Origin: Paracoccaceae bacterium
GTDB lineage: Bacteria > Pseudomonadota > Alphaproteobacteria > Rhodobacterales > Rhodobacteraceae
DNA: 64,000 nucleotides
Direction of reading: 5' to 3'
NCBI GenBank assembly: GCA_016124615.1
Contig: WGNF01000003.1
Location: 806,001 to 870,000 of the forward strand
Made by a program: the position numbers and the translations under genes. The notes under the pieces are model-generated. The model saw nothing but the letters and a program-made list of their open reading frames with translations. It ran no database searches and was not told where the DNA came from. The stretch's first letter is position 1; every line of letters starts with the position of its first letter. Of the stretch, positions 57,624 through 64,000 are shown piece after piece.

Positions 57624-58969
57624 AGCATCCCCTCCTCTTGCAGCAGGTCCAGACTCGCATCGAAGGCCGCCACCGTTTCAGCGATATCCTCTGGCGTGTG
57701 GGCGGCTGACAGCAGCCCGCCGGGCCAGCCGCTCAGGTCCACCCCGTTCACCAGCATCGCCATCCGCAACAGCCGCGCGAGGCCCGGCGGCTGCGCCTGC
57801 AACCCCGCCCGGCCCAGCCGCTGCGGGTCGAACGGCCGCGCAGCCAGATCGGGCGCGAGGCACAGGTGAAACGCCGACGCCTCGCCGTAGACGTGCCAAG
57901 GCACCCCGCGCGCCGCCAGCACCCCGGCCAGCCCGCGCCGCAGGTCTTCCGCCAGCGCATCGGCCGCCCGGTTCGGCGCCCCGCCGCGGATCGCGGCCAG
58001 CGTTGCCACCCCCGCAGCCGCCGAGGCGGGCGCCGCGTTGAACGTGCCGGGGTGGTAGATCTTCTGCCGCCCTGCCCGCTCCGCCGCCGCGAAGTCGAGC
58101 CCGCCCAGGATCTCGGCCCGCCCCGCCACCGCGCCGCCGGGTTGCCCGCCCGCCACGATCTTGGCCAGCGTCGTCAGGTCCGGGATCACGCCGGTCTTTT
58201 CCTGCACCCCGCCCGGCGCCACCCGAAACCCGGTGATCACCTCGTCGAAGATCAGCACAGTGCCCGCCGCCCGGCTCCAGTCGCGCAGCCGTTCCAGAAA
58301 CCCGGTTTCCAGCGGGATCTTCCCGGTGCAGGCCCCCAGCGGCTCCAGGATCACCGCGGCGAAGTCCTTCGTGCGCAGCGCCGCCTCTACCCCCGCCGCT
58401 TCATAGGGGTCCAGCGCCACGGTCTGTGCCGCAACCGCCGCGGGCACGCCGATCACCGTGCCGCCATTGAAATGCGAGGCATAGCCCGCCGTCATGTCAT
58501 CCTGCCAGCCGTGGTAATGGGCGTGGAACCGCAACACCCGGTCGCGCCCGGTGAAGGCGCGCGCCAGCCGCAGCGCCATCTGCGTCGCCTCTGAGCCCGA
58601 AGCGTGAAAGCGCACCTTTTCGGCCGAGGGCACCATCGCCACGATGGCCTCGGCCCAGGCAATCTCGGCCTCGTGGCAGGCGGCGAAATGGGTGCCCTTC
58701 GCCATCTGCGCCGCCACCGCCTGCATCACCGCGGGCGGGTTGTGGCCCAGCAAGAGCGCACCATGCCCGCCGAAATAGTCGATGTAGCGGTTGCCGTCGG
58801 CATCCCACTTCTGCGCCCCCGCGGCGTGGGTCGCGTAGACCGGATGCGGCGTCAGGTGGCGCGAGTCGTGCACGATGCCGCTGGGCAGCACCGCCCGCGC
58901 CCGCACCGCCAGTTCGGCCGACCGTGCGGTGCGCGCGGCGTAAAGCGTCTCGATCAGGCCGGCCGTCAT
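57620..58969 (-). CDS. Class III aminotransferase, glutamate-1-semialdehyde/beta-amino-acid aminotransferase-like
   Basis: This 449-residue PLP enzyme has the PLP-lysine segment TTLAKIVAGGQPGGAVAG, the aspartate motif LIFDEVITGFR and phosphate-contacting FHASGSEATQMAL. YFGGHGALLLGHNPPAV and YHGWQD are typical of the GSA-aminomutase branch, which includes bacterial beta-phenylalanine/beta-amino-acid aminotransferases. The ATG at 58969 has GAGGGA upstream; the much longer frame above it is antisense to the carbamoylase gene. It is cotranscribed with the SDR. In context it may deaminate a beta-amino acid for the BKACE enzyme at 62316, or act on diaminobutyrate from ectoine. Confidence 0.83.
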   Translation of the reverse strand: MTAGLIETLYAARTARSAELAVRARAVLPSGIVHDSRHLTPHPVYATHAAGAQKWDADGNRYIDYFGGHGALLLGHNPPAVMQAVAAQMAKGTHFAACHEAEIAWAEAIVAMVPSAEKVRFHASGSEATQMALRLARAFTGRDRVLRFHAHYHGWQDDMTAGYASHFNGGTVIGVPAAVAAQTVALDPYEAAGVEAALRTKDFAAVILEPLGACTGKIPLETGFLERLRDWSRAAGTVLIFDEVITGFRVAPGGVQEKTGVIPDLTTLAKIVAGGQPGGAVAGRAEILGGLDFAAAERAGRQKIYHPGTFNAAPASAAAGVATLAAIRGGAPNRAADALAEDLRRGLAGVLAARGVPWHVYGEASAFHLCLAPDLAARPFDPQRLGRAGLQAQPPGLARLLRMAMLVNGVDLSGWPGGLLSAAHTPEDIAETVAAFDASLDLLQEEGML

Positions 58970-59203
58970 CCCTGTCCCTCGCTGCCCGCGGCGTGGGCCG
59001 AGCAAAGGGCCGCCCTGCCCGCTTGTCACGCGATTTTTCCGGGGTCTCAGCCCCGGAAATGCGCGCAAACCCTGCCCCGCATTTGCCCACCCGATGACCC
59101 CGAAATATTTGCCCTTTTGCGCCCCGCTTGCTCCCGCCAATCCGTTGCGCCCCCGCCGCGTTCGCGTAACGTCGGCGCATCCGGCCCTGTCAGGGAAACC
59201 CCG
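58970..59203. other. Divergent promoter region with a 9-bp palindrome
   Basis: This 234-bp gap separates the aminotransferase from the carbamoylase gene. TTTCCGGGG (59036-59044) and CCCCGGAAA (59051-59059) form a perfect 9-bp inverted repeat with a 6-base centre, about 67 bp upstream of the aminotransferase start. No T-run follows, so an operator or leader hairpin is more likely than a terminator. No gene was seen. Confidence 0.5.
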
Positions 59204-60139
59204 ATGCCCCGCACCATTGTCGTTGCCGCCGCCCAGCTTGGCCCGATCGCCCGGCACGAGGGCCGCGCCCCGGTCGTCGCCCGCATGGTGGAGCTGCTGC
59301 GCGAGGCCAAGGCCCGCGGCGTGGGCTTCGTCACCTTCCCGGAAATGGCGCTGACCACCTTCTTTCCACGCTGGCATATCGAAGACCCGGCCGAGGTTCT
59401 TTCGTATTTCGAAACCGCCATGCCCGGCCCCGAGACGCAGCCGTTGTTCGACGCCGCCCGCGCCTTCGGCATCGGCTTCTACCTTGGCTATTGCGAGATG
59501 ATCCCCGGCCGCACCGGCGCCCATCACCTTGGCTACAACACCGCGATCCTCGTCGACCCGACCGGGACCATCGTCGGCAAATACCGCAAGGTGCATGTGC
59601 CCGGCAACGCAACCCCCGATGCCAGCCTGAAGCTGCAACATCTGGAGCCGTGGTATTTCGACGATGGCAACCTCGGCTTTCCCACCTTCGAGACGATGGG
59701 CGGCAAGCTTGGCATGCTGATCTGCAACGACCGCCGCTGGCCTGAAAGCTGGCGCATGCTGGGGCTGCAGGGCGCCGAACTGGTCTGCCTTGGTTACAAC
59801 TCGCCCTCGCTGCTGCCCGACAACCCGAAACAGAACGCGCTGCGCAAGATGCACCACCTGCTGCCGATGCAGTCGGCGGCCTATCAGAACGGGCTCTGGA
59901 TCGTCGCCACCGCCAAGGCGGGCCTTGAGGGCGGCTGCCACATGATGGGCCATTCCTGCGTCATCGCCCCCTCGGGCGAGGTTGTGGCGCTGTCGGCAAC
60001 TGATGGCGACGAGTTGCTGACCTACAAGATCGACCTCGACGCCACGCAGGAATACAAACGCTTCTTCGATTTCGCCACCTACCGGCGCCCGGCGGCCTAC
60101 GGCCTGATCACCAGGCCGCACAGCGAGGGACAGCCATGA
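59204..60139 (+). CDS. N-carbamoyl-D-amino acid amidohydrolase-like nitrilase-superfamily enzyme
   Basis: This 311-residue enzyme aligns end to end, from memory, with the Agrobacterium D-carbamoylase. The catalytic triad is E47 (VTFPEMALTTFFPRWH), K129 (GKYRKVHVPG) and C174 (GMLICNDRRWPE). Histidines of the active-site loop are in MHHLLPMQSAAYQNG. It hydrolyses N-carbamoyl-D-amino acids to the D-amino acid, carbon dioxide and ammonia in hydantoin breakdown. The ATG at 59204 has CAGGGAAAC upstream. Its end overlaps the PuuE start by 4 bp, so the two act together. Confidence 0.9.
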   Translation: MPRTIVVAAAQLGPIARHEGRAPVVARMVELLREAKARGVGFVTFPEMALTTFFPRWHIEDPAEVLSYFETAMPGPETQPLFDAARAFGIGFYLGYCEMIPGRTGAHHLGYNTAILVDPTGTIVGKYRKVHVPGNATPDASLKLQHLEPWYFDDGNLGFPTFETMGGKLGMLICNDRRWPESWRMLGLQGAELVCLGYNSPSLLPDNPKQNALRKMHHLLPMQSAAYQNGLWIVATAKAGLEGGCHMMGHSCVIAPSGEVVALSATDGDELLTYKIDLDATQEYKRFFDFATYRRPAAYGLITRPHSEGQP

Positions 60140-61047
60140 CCCCCACCCGCGATTTCATCGGCTATGCCGGAAACCTGCCCGTGGCGCGCTGGCCGAACGG
60201 CGCCCGCATCGCCGTCAACTTCTGCCTGAACTACGAGGAAGGCGGCGAGCTTTGCATCCTGAACGGCGATGACCGGTCCGAGGTGCGCATCTCTGACGTG
60301 GCGGTGGAAACCCGCATCGGCGCGCGCGACCTGAACATCGAGTCGAGCTACGAATACGGCGCGCGCGTCGGCTACTGGCGGCTGCTGCGCGCCTTCACCG
60401 ACCGCGGGCTTTCCGGCACCGTCAACCTCGTCGGCCGCGCGGCCGAGGCGAACCCGCTGGCCGTCGCCGAAATGGTCAAGGCCGGGTTCGACCTGCAACT
60501 GCACGGCTGGCGCTGGATCGACCATGACGCGCTGCCCGAGGCCGAGGAACGCGACCACATCGCCCGCCAGATCGACCTTGCCACCCGCCTGACCGGCGCC
60601 GCGCCGATCGGCTACTACGCCGGCATGCCCTCGATGAACACCCGCCGCCTGCTGATCGAGGCGGGCAATTTCCTTTACGATTCCGATGTCTACAACGATG
60701 ACCTGCCGTACTGGTCACCCGACCACCCGGGCCACCTGCTGGTGCCCTACTCGCTCGACACCAACGACAGCCGCTTTGGCCGCGCCGACCGCTGCTATCA
60801 GGTCGGTGGCGAGTTCGTGCAATACATCACCGACAGCTTCGACCTGCTCTATGCCGAGGGCGCGACCCGGCCGCAGATGATGACCGTGGGGCTGCACGCC
60901 CGCCTGATCGGCCGCCCCGGCCGCATCGGCGCGCTGCACCGCATCCTCGACCACATGCTTGCCCATGAAGACGTGTGGATCTGCCGCCGCGACCACCTCG
61001 CCCGGCACTGGGCAACCGAGCACCCCGACCCCCGCGTGACCGGCTAA
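60136..61047 (+). CDS. puuE: Allantoinase of the PuuE polysaccharide-deacetylase type
   Basis: This 303-residue protein has the cofactor-free allantoinase pattern: QLHGWRWIDHDALPEAEE, YYAGMPSMNTRRLLIEAG, LYDSDVYNDDLPYW, VPYSLDTNDSRF and GLHARLIGRPGRIGAL. PuuE opens the hydantoin ring of allantoin to allantoate; relatives may open other cyclic ureides. It overlaps the D-carbamoylase gene by 4 bp, so a ring-opening plus decarbamoylation pair is likely. Its stop overlaps that of the convergent M20 gene (61044-61047). Confidence 0.88.
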   Translation: MTPTRDFIGYAGNLPVARWPNGARIAVNFCLNYEEGGELCILNGDDRSEVRISDVAVETRIGARDLNIESSYEYGARVGYWRLLRAFTDRGLSGTVNLVGRAAEANPLAVAEMVKAGFDLQLHGWRWIDHDALPEAEERDHIARQIDLATRLTGAAPIGYYAGMPSMNTRRLLIEAGNFLYDSDVYNDDLPYWSPDHPGHLLVPYSLDTNDSRFGRADRCYQVGGEFVQYITDSFDLLYAEGATRPQMMTVGLHARLIGRPGRIGALHRILDHMLAHEDVWICRRDHLARHWATEHPDPRVTG

Positions 61048-62312
61048 TTCGCCGCCGCAAAGCCCAGCACGAACGCCACCAGCACCGCGACCCCCAGCCC
61101 GAGGTCGCCCATATCCAGCGCCTCGTCGGGGTTGTGGCTGCCGTTTTCGTTGCGCACAAAGACCATCGCCGCGGGCACCCCGGCCGCCGCGAAGACCGCG
61201 GTGTCATGCCCCGCCCCGCTGGAAACCGGCCCCGCCGCGATCCCCAGCCGGTCGGCCGCCGCCGCCAGCCGCGCGCGCAGCCCCGCATCCATCCGCGCCG
61301 GGGCCCAGTCGAACCGCGCGCCCGGATTGAACCGCACGCGCCGCCGCGCCGCGATGGCCGCCATCGCGGCCTGCACCTCTGCCTCCACCCGCGCCAGCAC
61401 CCCGGGATGCTCACAGCGCACGTCGAGCGAAAAGCCGACCTCGCCCAGCACCCGGCTGCCGCCATGCTGCGCGGGGTCGGATTCCACCCGGCCGAAGGTG
61501 ATCGTCAGTTCCTGCCCCTCGGCCTCCAGCCGGTCCCAGATCGCCTCGGTCGCCTGCACCAGATCGGCGAAACCCAGCACCGCATCGGCGCGCGAAAACC
61601 GCGGCTCGGCGCCGGAATGGGCATAGGCGCCGAGAACCTTCGCCTTCGGATAGCGCCAGCCGCCGTTCATCGCGGTCACGATCCCCAGCGGCAGCCCGCG
61701 CGCCACAAGCCGCGGGCCCTGCTCGATGTGCAGTTCCACAAAGCAGGCGATCTGCAGCGGATCGGTCTGCACCTCGCCGCGCGCCACGGCCTCCGGATCA
61801 AAGCCCAGGGCCCGCATGTGCGCGGCCAGCGTCCGCCCGGTGTCGGCCCGCCGCACCGCCAGCGCCGCCGCAGACAACCGCCCCAGCGCGGCCTCGGCGC
61901 CGGGGTAGGACAGCGGGAACCACACCGCCTCCTCGGCTCGTGTCGCCATCACCACCAGATCTCGCGCGGGCATGACCCCCCGCCGCGCCAGTTCCGCCAT
62001 CGCCGCGACGCCCGCCACCACCCCGGCGGCGCCGTCGAAATTGCCGCCATGCGGCACCGAGTCGAGATGCGAGCCGATGACGATCGCAGGCAACCCCCGG
62101 TCGCGCCCCGGCCGCGTCATATAGAGGTTCCCGGCCGCATCCACCCGCTCCTCGACGCCCAGATCGCGCCCGACCCGGCGCAGGATGTCATGCGCCCGCT
62201 GCTCGCCCGGCCCGTAGCTGTCGCGCGTGACCCCCGGCGGATCGAGGCTGGCCGCACGCAACTCGTCCAGCAGCGCGGCGGCAAAGGCGGTCATTTCGGC
62301 CAACCCCTCCAC
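61044..62312 (-). CDS. M20 hydantoinase/carbamoylase-family amidohydrolase
   Basis: This 422-residue zinc enzyme is of the L-carbamoylase/beta-ureidopropionase/allantoate amidohydrolase family. Metal-site text is GSHLDSVPHGGNFDGAAG (about residues 81-98), TRAEEAVWFPLSY, ELHIEQGP and GAGHDTAVFAAAGVPA. It removes a carbamoyl group from an N-carbamoyl amino acid or allantoate. It is the third gene of a minus-strand unit with the dihydropyrimidinase-like enzyme and BKACE (3-bp gap). L-carbamoyl, beta-carbamoyl and allantoate substrates cannot be separated by eye. Confidence 0.87.
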   Translation of the reverse strand: MEGLAEMTAFAAALLDELRAASLDPPGVTRDSYGPGEQRAHDILRRVGRDLGVEERVDAAGNLYMTRPGRDRGLPAIVIGSHLDSVPHGGNFDGAAGVVAGVAAMAELARRGVMPARDLVVMATRAEEAVWFPLSYPGAEAALGRLSAAALAVRRADTGRTLAAHMRALGFDPEAVARGEVQTDPLQIACFVELHIEQGPRLVARGLPLGIVTAMNGGWRYPKAKVLGAYAHSGAEPRFSRADAVLGFADLVQATEAIWDRLEAEGQELTITFGRVESDPAQHGGSRVLGEVGFSLDVRCEHPGVLARVEAEVQAAMAAIAARRRVRFNPGARFDWAPARMDAGLRARLAAAADRLGIAAGPVSSGAGHDTAVFAAAGVPAAMVFVRNENGSHNPDEALDMGDLGLGVAVLVAFVLGFAAAN

Positions 62313-62315
62313 CGC

Positions 62316-63194
62316 TCAGCCCAGCCCCAGCCGCGCGCGCAGCGCCCGGGCCGTCAGCGGTGCCGCGCCCTGTGCTGCCATCACCCGGGCGGCCTCTTCC
62401 ACCAGCCGCGCATTCGGCACCGGCACCCCGTCCAGTGTCGGGTGATCCTCGATCCCGGTCCTGAGCCCGCCACCGCGTTCCACGATCAGCGGCGCAATCG
62501 CCCGGTGCGCAGCCTCGCCCTTGGAACTGGCGCCCCAATCGACGCCCTCCGGCAGCAGGTCCAGCATCGCCGCCAAAGCCGCAGGCCGCGCGGGCGCGCC
62601 CCAGATGACGCCGAAGCCGATGCAGAACGGCGTCTGCCCCGGCACCGCGCCGCGCGCCCGCATCTCGGCCGCCAGCGCCATCTGGCCCAGATCGAACACC
62701 GTCAGTTCCGGCAGCACCCGGGTCGGGCGCAAGAGGTCGGCGATGCGGTAGAGCATGTCGGTCGGCGAGAGATACACGTCGCCCCCGGTGCCATAGGAAA
62801 AGCTGCCGCAATCGAGCCCGGTCAGATCGGCGCCCGAAGGCACCAGATGCGCGATCCGCGCCGCGGGCGGCAGGATCGCCGCGGCATCCGCCGGGGCAAT
62901 TGCGGGGGTGGTCAGCGCCACCGGCAAGGTGCCGCCGCCGCCGCTCGACAGATGCACCAGCACATCGGCGTCCACCTCGCGGATGCGCGCCACCAGTTCG
63001 GCATAAAGTGCGGGATCGTTGGAGGATCGCCCGGTCGCCGGATCGCGCACATGGCAATGCACCACCGCCGCCCCCGCCCGCGCCGCCGCGCAGGCATCCG
63101 CCGCAATCTCGGCCGGGGTGATCGCAACGTAGGGCGTCACGTCGCGCCCCACCACGCTGCCGTTCACCGCGCAGGTGATCCAGCGCGCCATCAC
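62316..63194 (-). CDS. BKACE (DUF849) beta-keto acid cleavage enzyme
   Basis: This 292-residue TIM-barrel zinc enzyme condenses a beta-keto acid with acetyl-CoA and splits it into acetoacetate and a new CoA ester. Zinc ligands are in GAAVVHCHVRDPATG (about residues 40-54), and the late motif TGIEDHPTLDG carries the usual glutamate (VGLEDN in many relatives). VDWGASSKGEAAHRAIA is atypical compared with lysine-degradation Kce, so the substrate may differ. It overlaps the dihydropyrimidinase-like gene by 4 bp. Pairing with carbamoylase and aminotransferase genes suggests a beta-keto acid derived from a beta-amino acid. Confidence 0.88.
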   Translation of the reverse strand: MMARWITCAVNGSVVGRDVTPYVAITPAEIAADACAAARAGAAVVHCHVRDPATGRSSNDPALYAELVARIREVDADVLVHLSSGGGGTLPVALTTPAIAPADAAAILPPAARIAHLVPSGADLTGLDCGSFSYGTGGDVYLSPTDMLYRIADLLRPTRVLPELTVFDLGQMALAAEMRARGAVPGQTPFCIGFGVIWGAPARPAALAAMLDLLPEGVDWGASSKGEAAHRAIAPLIVERGGGLRTGIEDHPTLDGVPVPNARLVEEAARVMAAQGAAPLTARALRARLGLG

Positions 63195-64000
63195 TGCACC
63201 CGTCCGCGGCGCAGCAGCGCGCCGTGGCCGACCGCGCCGGGATCAACCTGCCCGTTCCGCGCCACGATCCGGCCGCGGCTGACCGTCAGCACCGGTTTTC
63301 CGGTCATCGCCATCCCCTCCCACGGGGTGAAATCGACGTTGCTCAGCATGTCCGCCTGCCGCACCGTCCAGCGCGCTTCGGGATCCCACAGCACCAGATC
63401 GGCATCGGCCCCCGGCGCCAGCACGCCCTTGCGCCCGCCCAGCCCGAACAGCGCCGCAGGTGCCGCGGCCGTCAGTTCCACGAACCGCCGCAAGGTGATC
63501 CGCCCCGCCATCACGCCTTCGGAAAACAGCACCGGCAGCAGGGTCTGCAACCCCGGCATCCCGCCCGAAAACGCGGTGTAGGGCCCCACGCCCGTCGCGC
63601 GGGCCGCCGCGATCTGCGCCAGCCGTTTCTGCGGCGAGTGATCCGAGGACCAGACCGACAGCGCCCCCCCGGCCAGCGCGGCCCAAAGTGCCGCCTGATC
63701 CGCCGCCGTGCGCAAGGCGGGCGACACGATGAACTTCGCCCCCTCGAACCCCGGCCGTTCCAGATCGTCGGCGGTGAAGGTCAGGTAATGCGGGCAGGTC
63801 TCGCCCGAAATCGCCGCGCCCTGCGCCGCGGCCGCGGCCAGCGCCGCCACCGCCTGCGCGCCGGAAACGTGGAACACATGCACCCGCGCCCCGGTCGCCT
63901 TGGCATAGGTGCCGATGCGGCGGATCATCTCGGCCTCGACCGCGATCGGGCGGATGGCGGCCTGCACCGCCAGCCCGTCGCGCCCCGCTGCGGCTTCGCG
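63191..64000 (-). CDS. Dihydropyrimidinase/allantoinase-like cyclic amidohydrolase, C-terminal part (runs off the window)
   Basis: At least 269 residues of the C-terminal two-thirds are present; the start lies beyond position 64000. Metal and substrate landmarks are RVHVFHVSG (H), ISGETCPHYLTF (H), WSSDHSPQK (D, H) and the tail GRKGVLAPGADADLVLWD. The family opens cyclic ureides such as dihydrouracil, hydantoin or allantoin. It is read leftward into BKACE (4-bp overlap) and then the M20 carbamoylase. The N-terminal HxH motif and the carbamylated lysine are outside the view. Confidence 0.87.
   Translation of the reverse strand, partial: REAAAGRDGLAVQAAIRPIAVEAEMIRRIGTYAKATGARVHVFHVSGAQAVAALAAAAAQGAAISGETCPHYLTFTADDLERPGFEGAKFIVSPALRTAADQAALWAALAGGALSVWSSDHSPQKRLAQIAAARATGVGPYTAFSGGMPGLQTLLPVLFSEGVMAGRITLRRFVELTAAAPAALFGLGGRKGVLAPGADADLVLWDPEARWTVRQADMLSNVDFTPWEGMAMTGKPVLTVSRGRIVARNGQVDPGAVGHGALLRRGRVQ

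Noticed and set aside
57620-60121. An 833-codon minus-strand frame covering the aminotransferase and the carbamoylase region
   Set aside because: Only the part below 58969 has aminotransferase similarity. The rest is antisense to the carbamoylase gene with its full catalytic triad.
60975-63581. An 868-codon plus-strand frame
   Set aside because: It is low-complexity, Arg/His/Pro-rich translation opposite the M20 and BKACE genes, both of which have clear catalytic motifs.
1-64000. Mobile elements, CRISPR arrays, tRNA or rRNA genes, prophage or defence systems
   Set aside because: No transposase or integrase motifs, no regularly spaced repeats, no cloverleaf-like sequences and no defence-type domains were seen on either strand.

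Overview
The window is a GC-rich (roughly two-thirds G+C), densely packed stretch of an alphaproteobacterial genome, most likely from the Rhodobacterales/Rhodobacter group. That placement is an inference from base composition, codon use and gene content: mannosylfructose-type genes, ehu/eut ectoine genes, a BKACE enzyme, PuuE allantoinase and several PotABCD-like importers. It holds 54 apparently intact protein genes (one cut by the right edge) and one broken gene. I saw no rRNA, tRNA, CRISPR array, insertion sequence or phage gene. Almost everything is small-molecule uptake and catabolism: four complete ABC importers, one NCS1 permease, one DMT exporter and six transcription regulators (ArsR, LysR, three GntR, one MocR).

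Layout, left to right. 1-943: a NIPSNAP-type gene broken by an in-frame TAG, divergent from an ArsR regulator. 974-11816: a polyamine-type ABC importer and a LysR regulator (minus strand), divergent from an M20 amidohydrolase, an arginine-deiminase-type hydrolase, a GlcD-type FAD dehydrogenase and a gamma-glutamyltransferase. CGGCAAA/TTTGCCG half-sites lie on both sides of the LysR gene. 11819-15419: a sucrose/mannosylfructose-phosphate synthase, its phosphatase and a GH32-like enzyme. 15513-24634: a GntR regulator divergent from a hexuronate operon with its own ABC importer followed by uxuA, uxaC and uxuB; a strong promoter there overlaps a palindrome. 24664-31339: an envelope-polysaccharide locus with a DUF3131 protein, a three-module GH18-like/NodB/GT2 protein and a secreted beta-barrel protein. 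31525-35957: an enolase-superfamily sugar-acid dehydratase, a 2,5-dioxovalerate-type aldehyde dehydrogenase and a divergent MocR regulator. 36065-43444: an amine-oxidase-like flavoprotein, a third Pot-type importer, a cupin and a GMC dehydrogenase. 43515-47557: an NCS1 permease with a clear terminator, then a Gfo/Idh oxidoreductase and TIM-barrel isomerase pair behind a LacI-type palindrome.

47669-64000 is the most interesting part. It starts with an ectoine-utilisation block: doeA, an M20 deacetylase, an EamA exporter and a GntR regulator, divergent from ehuBCDA-eutBC. It continues into genes for cyclic ureides or related compounds: an SDR, a class III aminotransferase, a D-carbamoylase, PuuE, an M20 L-carbamoylase-type enzyme, BKACE and a dihydropyrimidinase-like amidohydrolase. 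Read together, the last set could open a cyclic ureide, remove the carbamoyl group, transaminate a beta-amino acid and cleave the resulting beta-keto acid. I know of no described pathway with this exact gene set.

A structural theme is that each of the four substrate-binding-protein genes is followed, before the next transporter gene, by a GC-rich stem-loop. This probably raises binding-protein expression over the membrane subunits.
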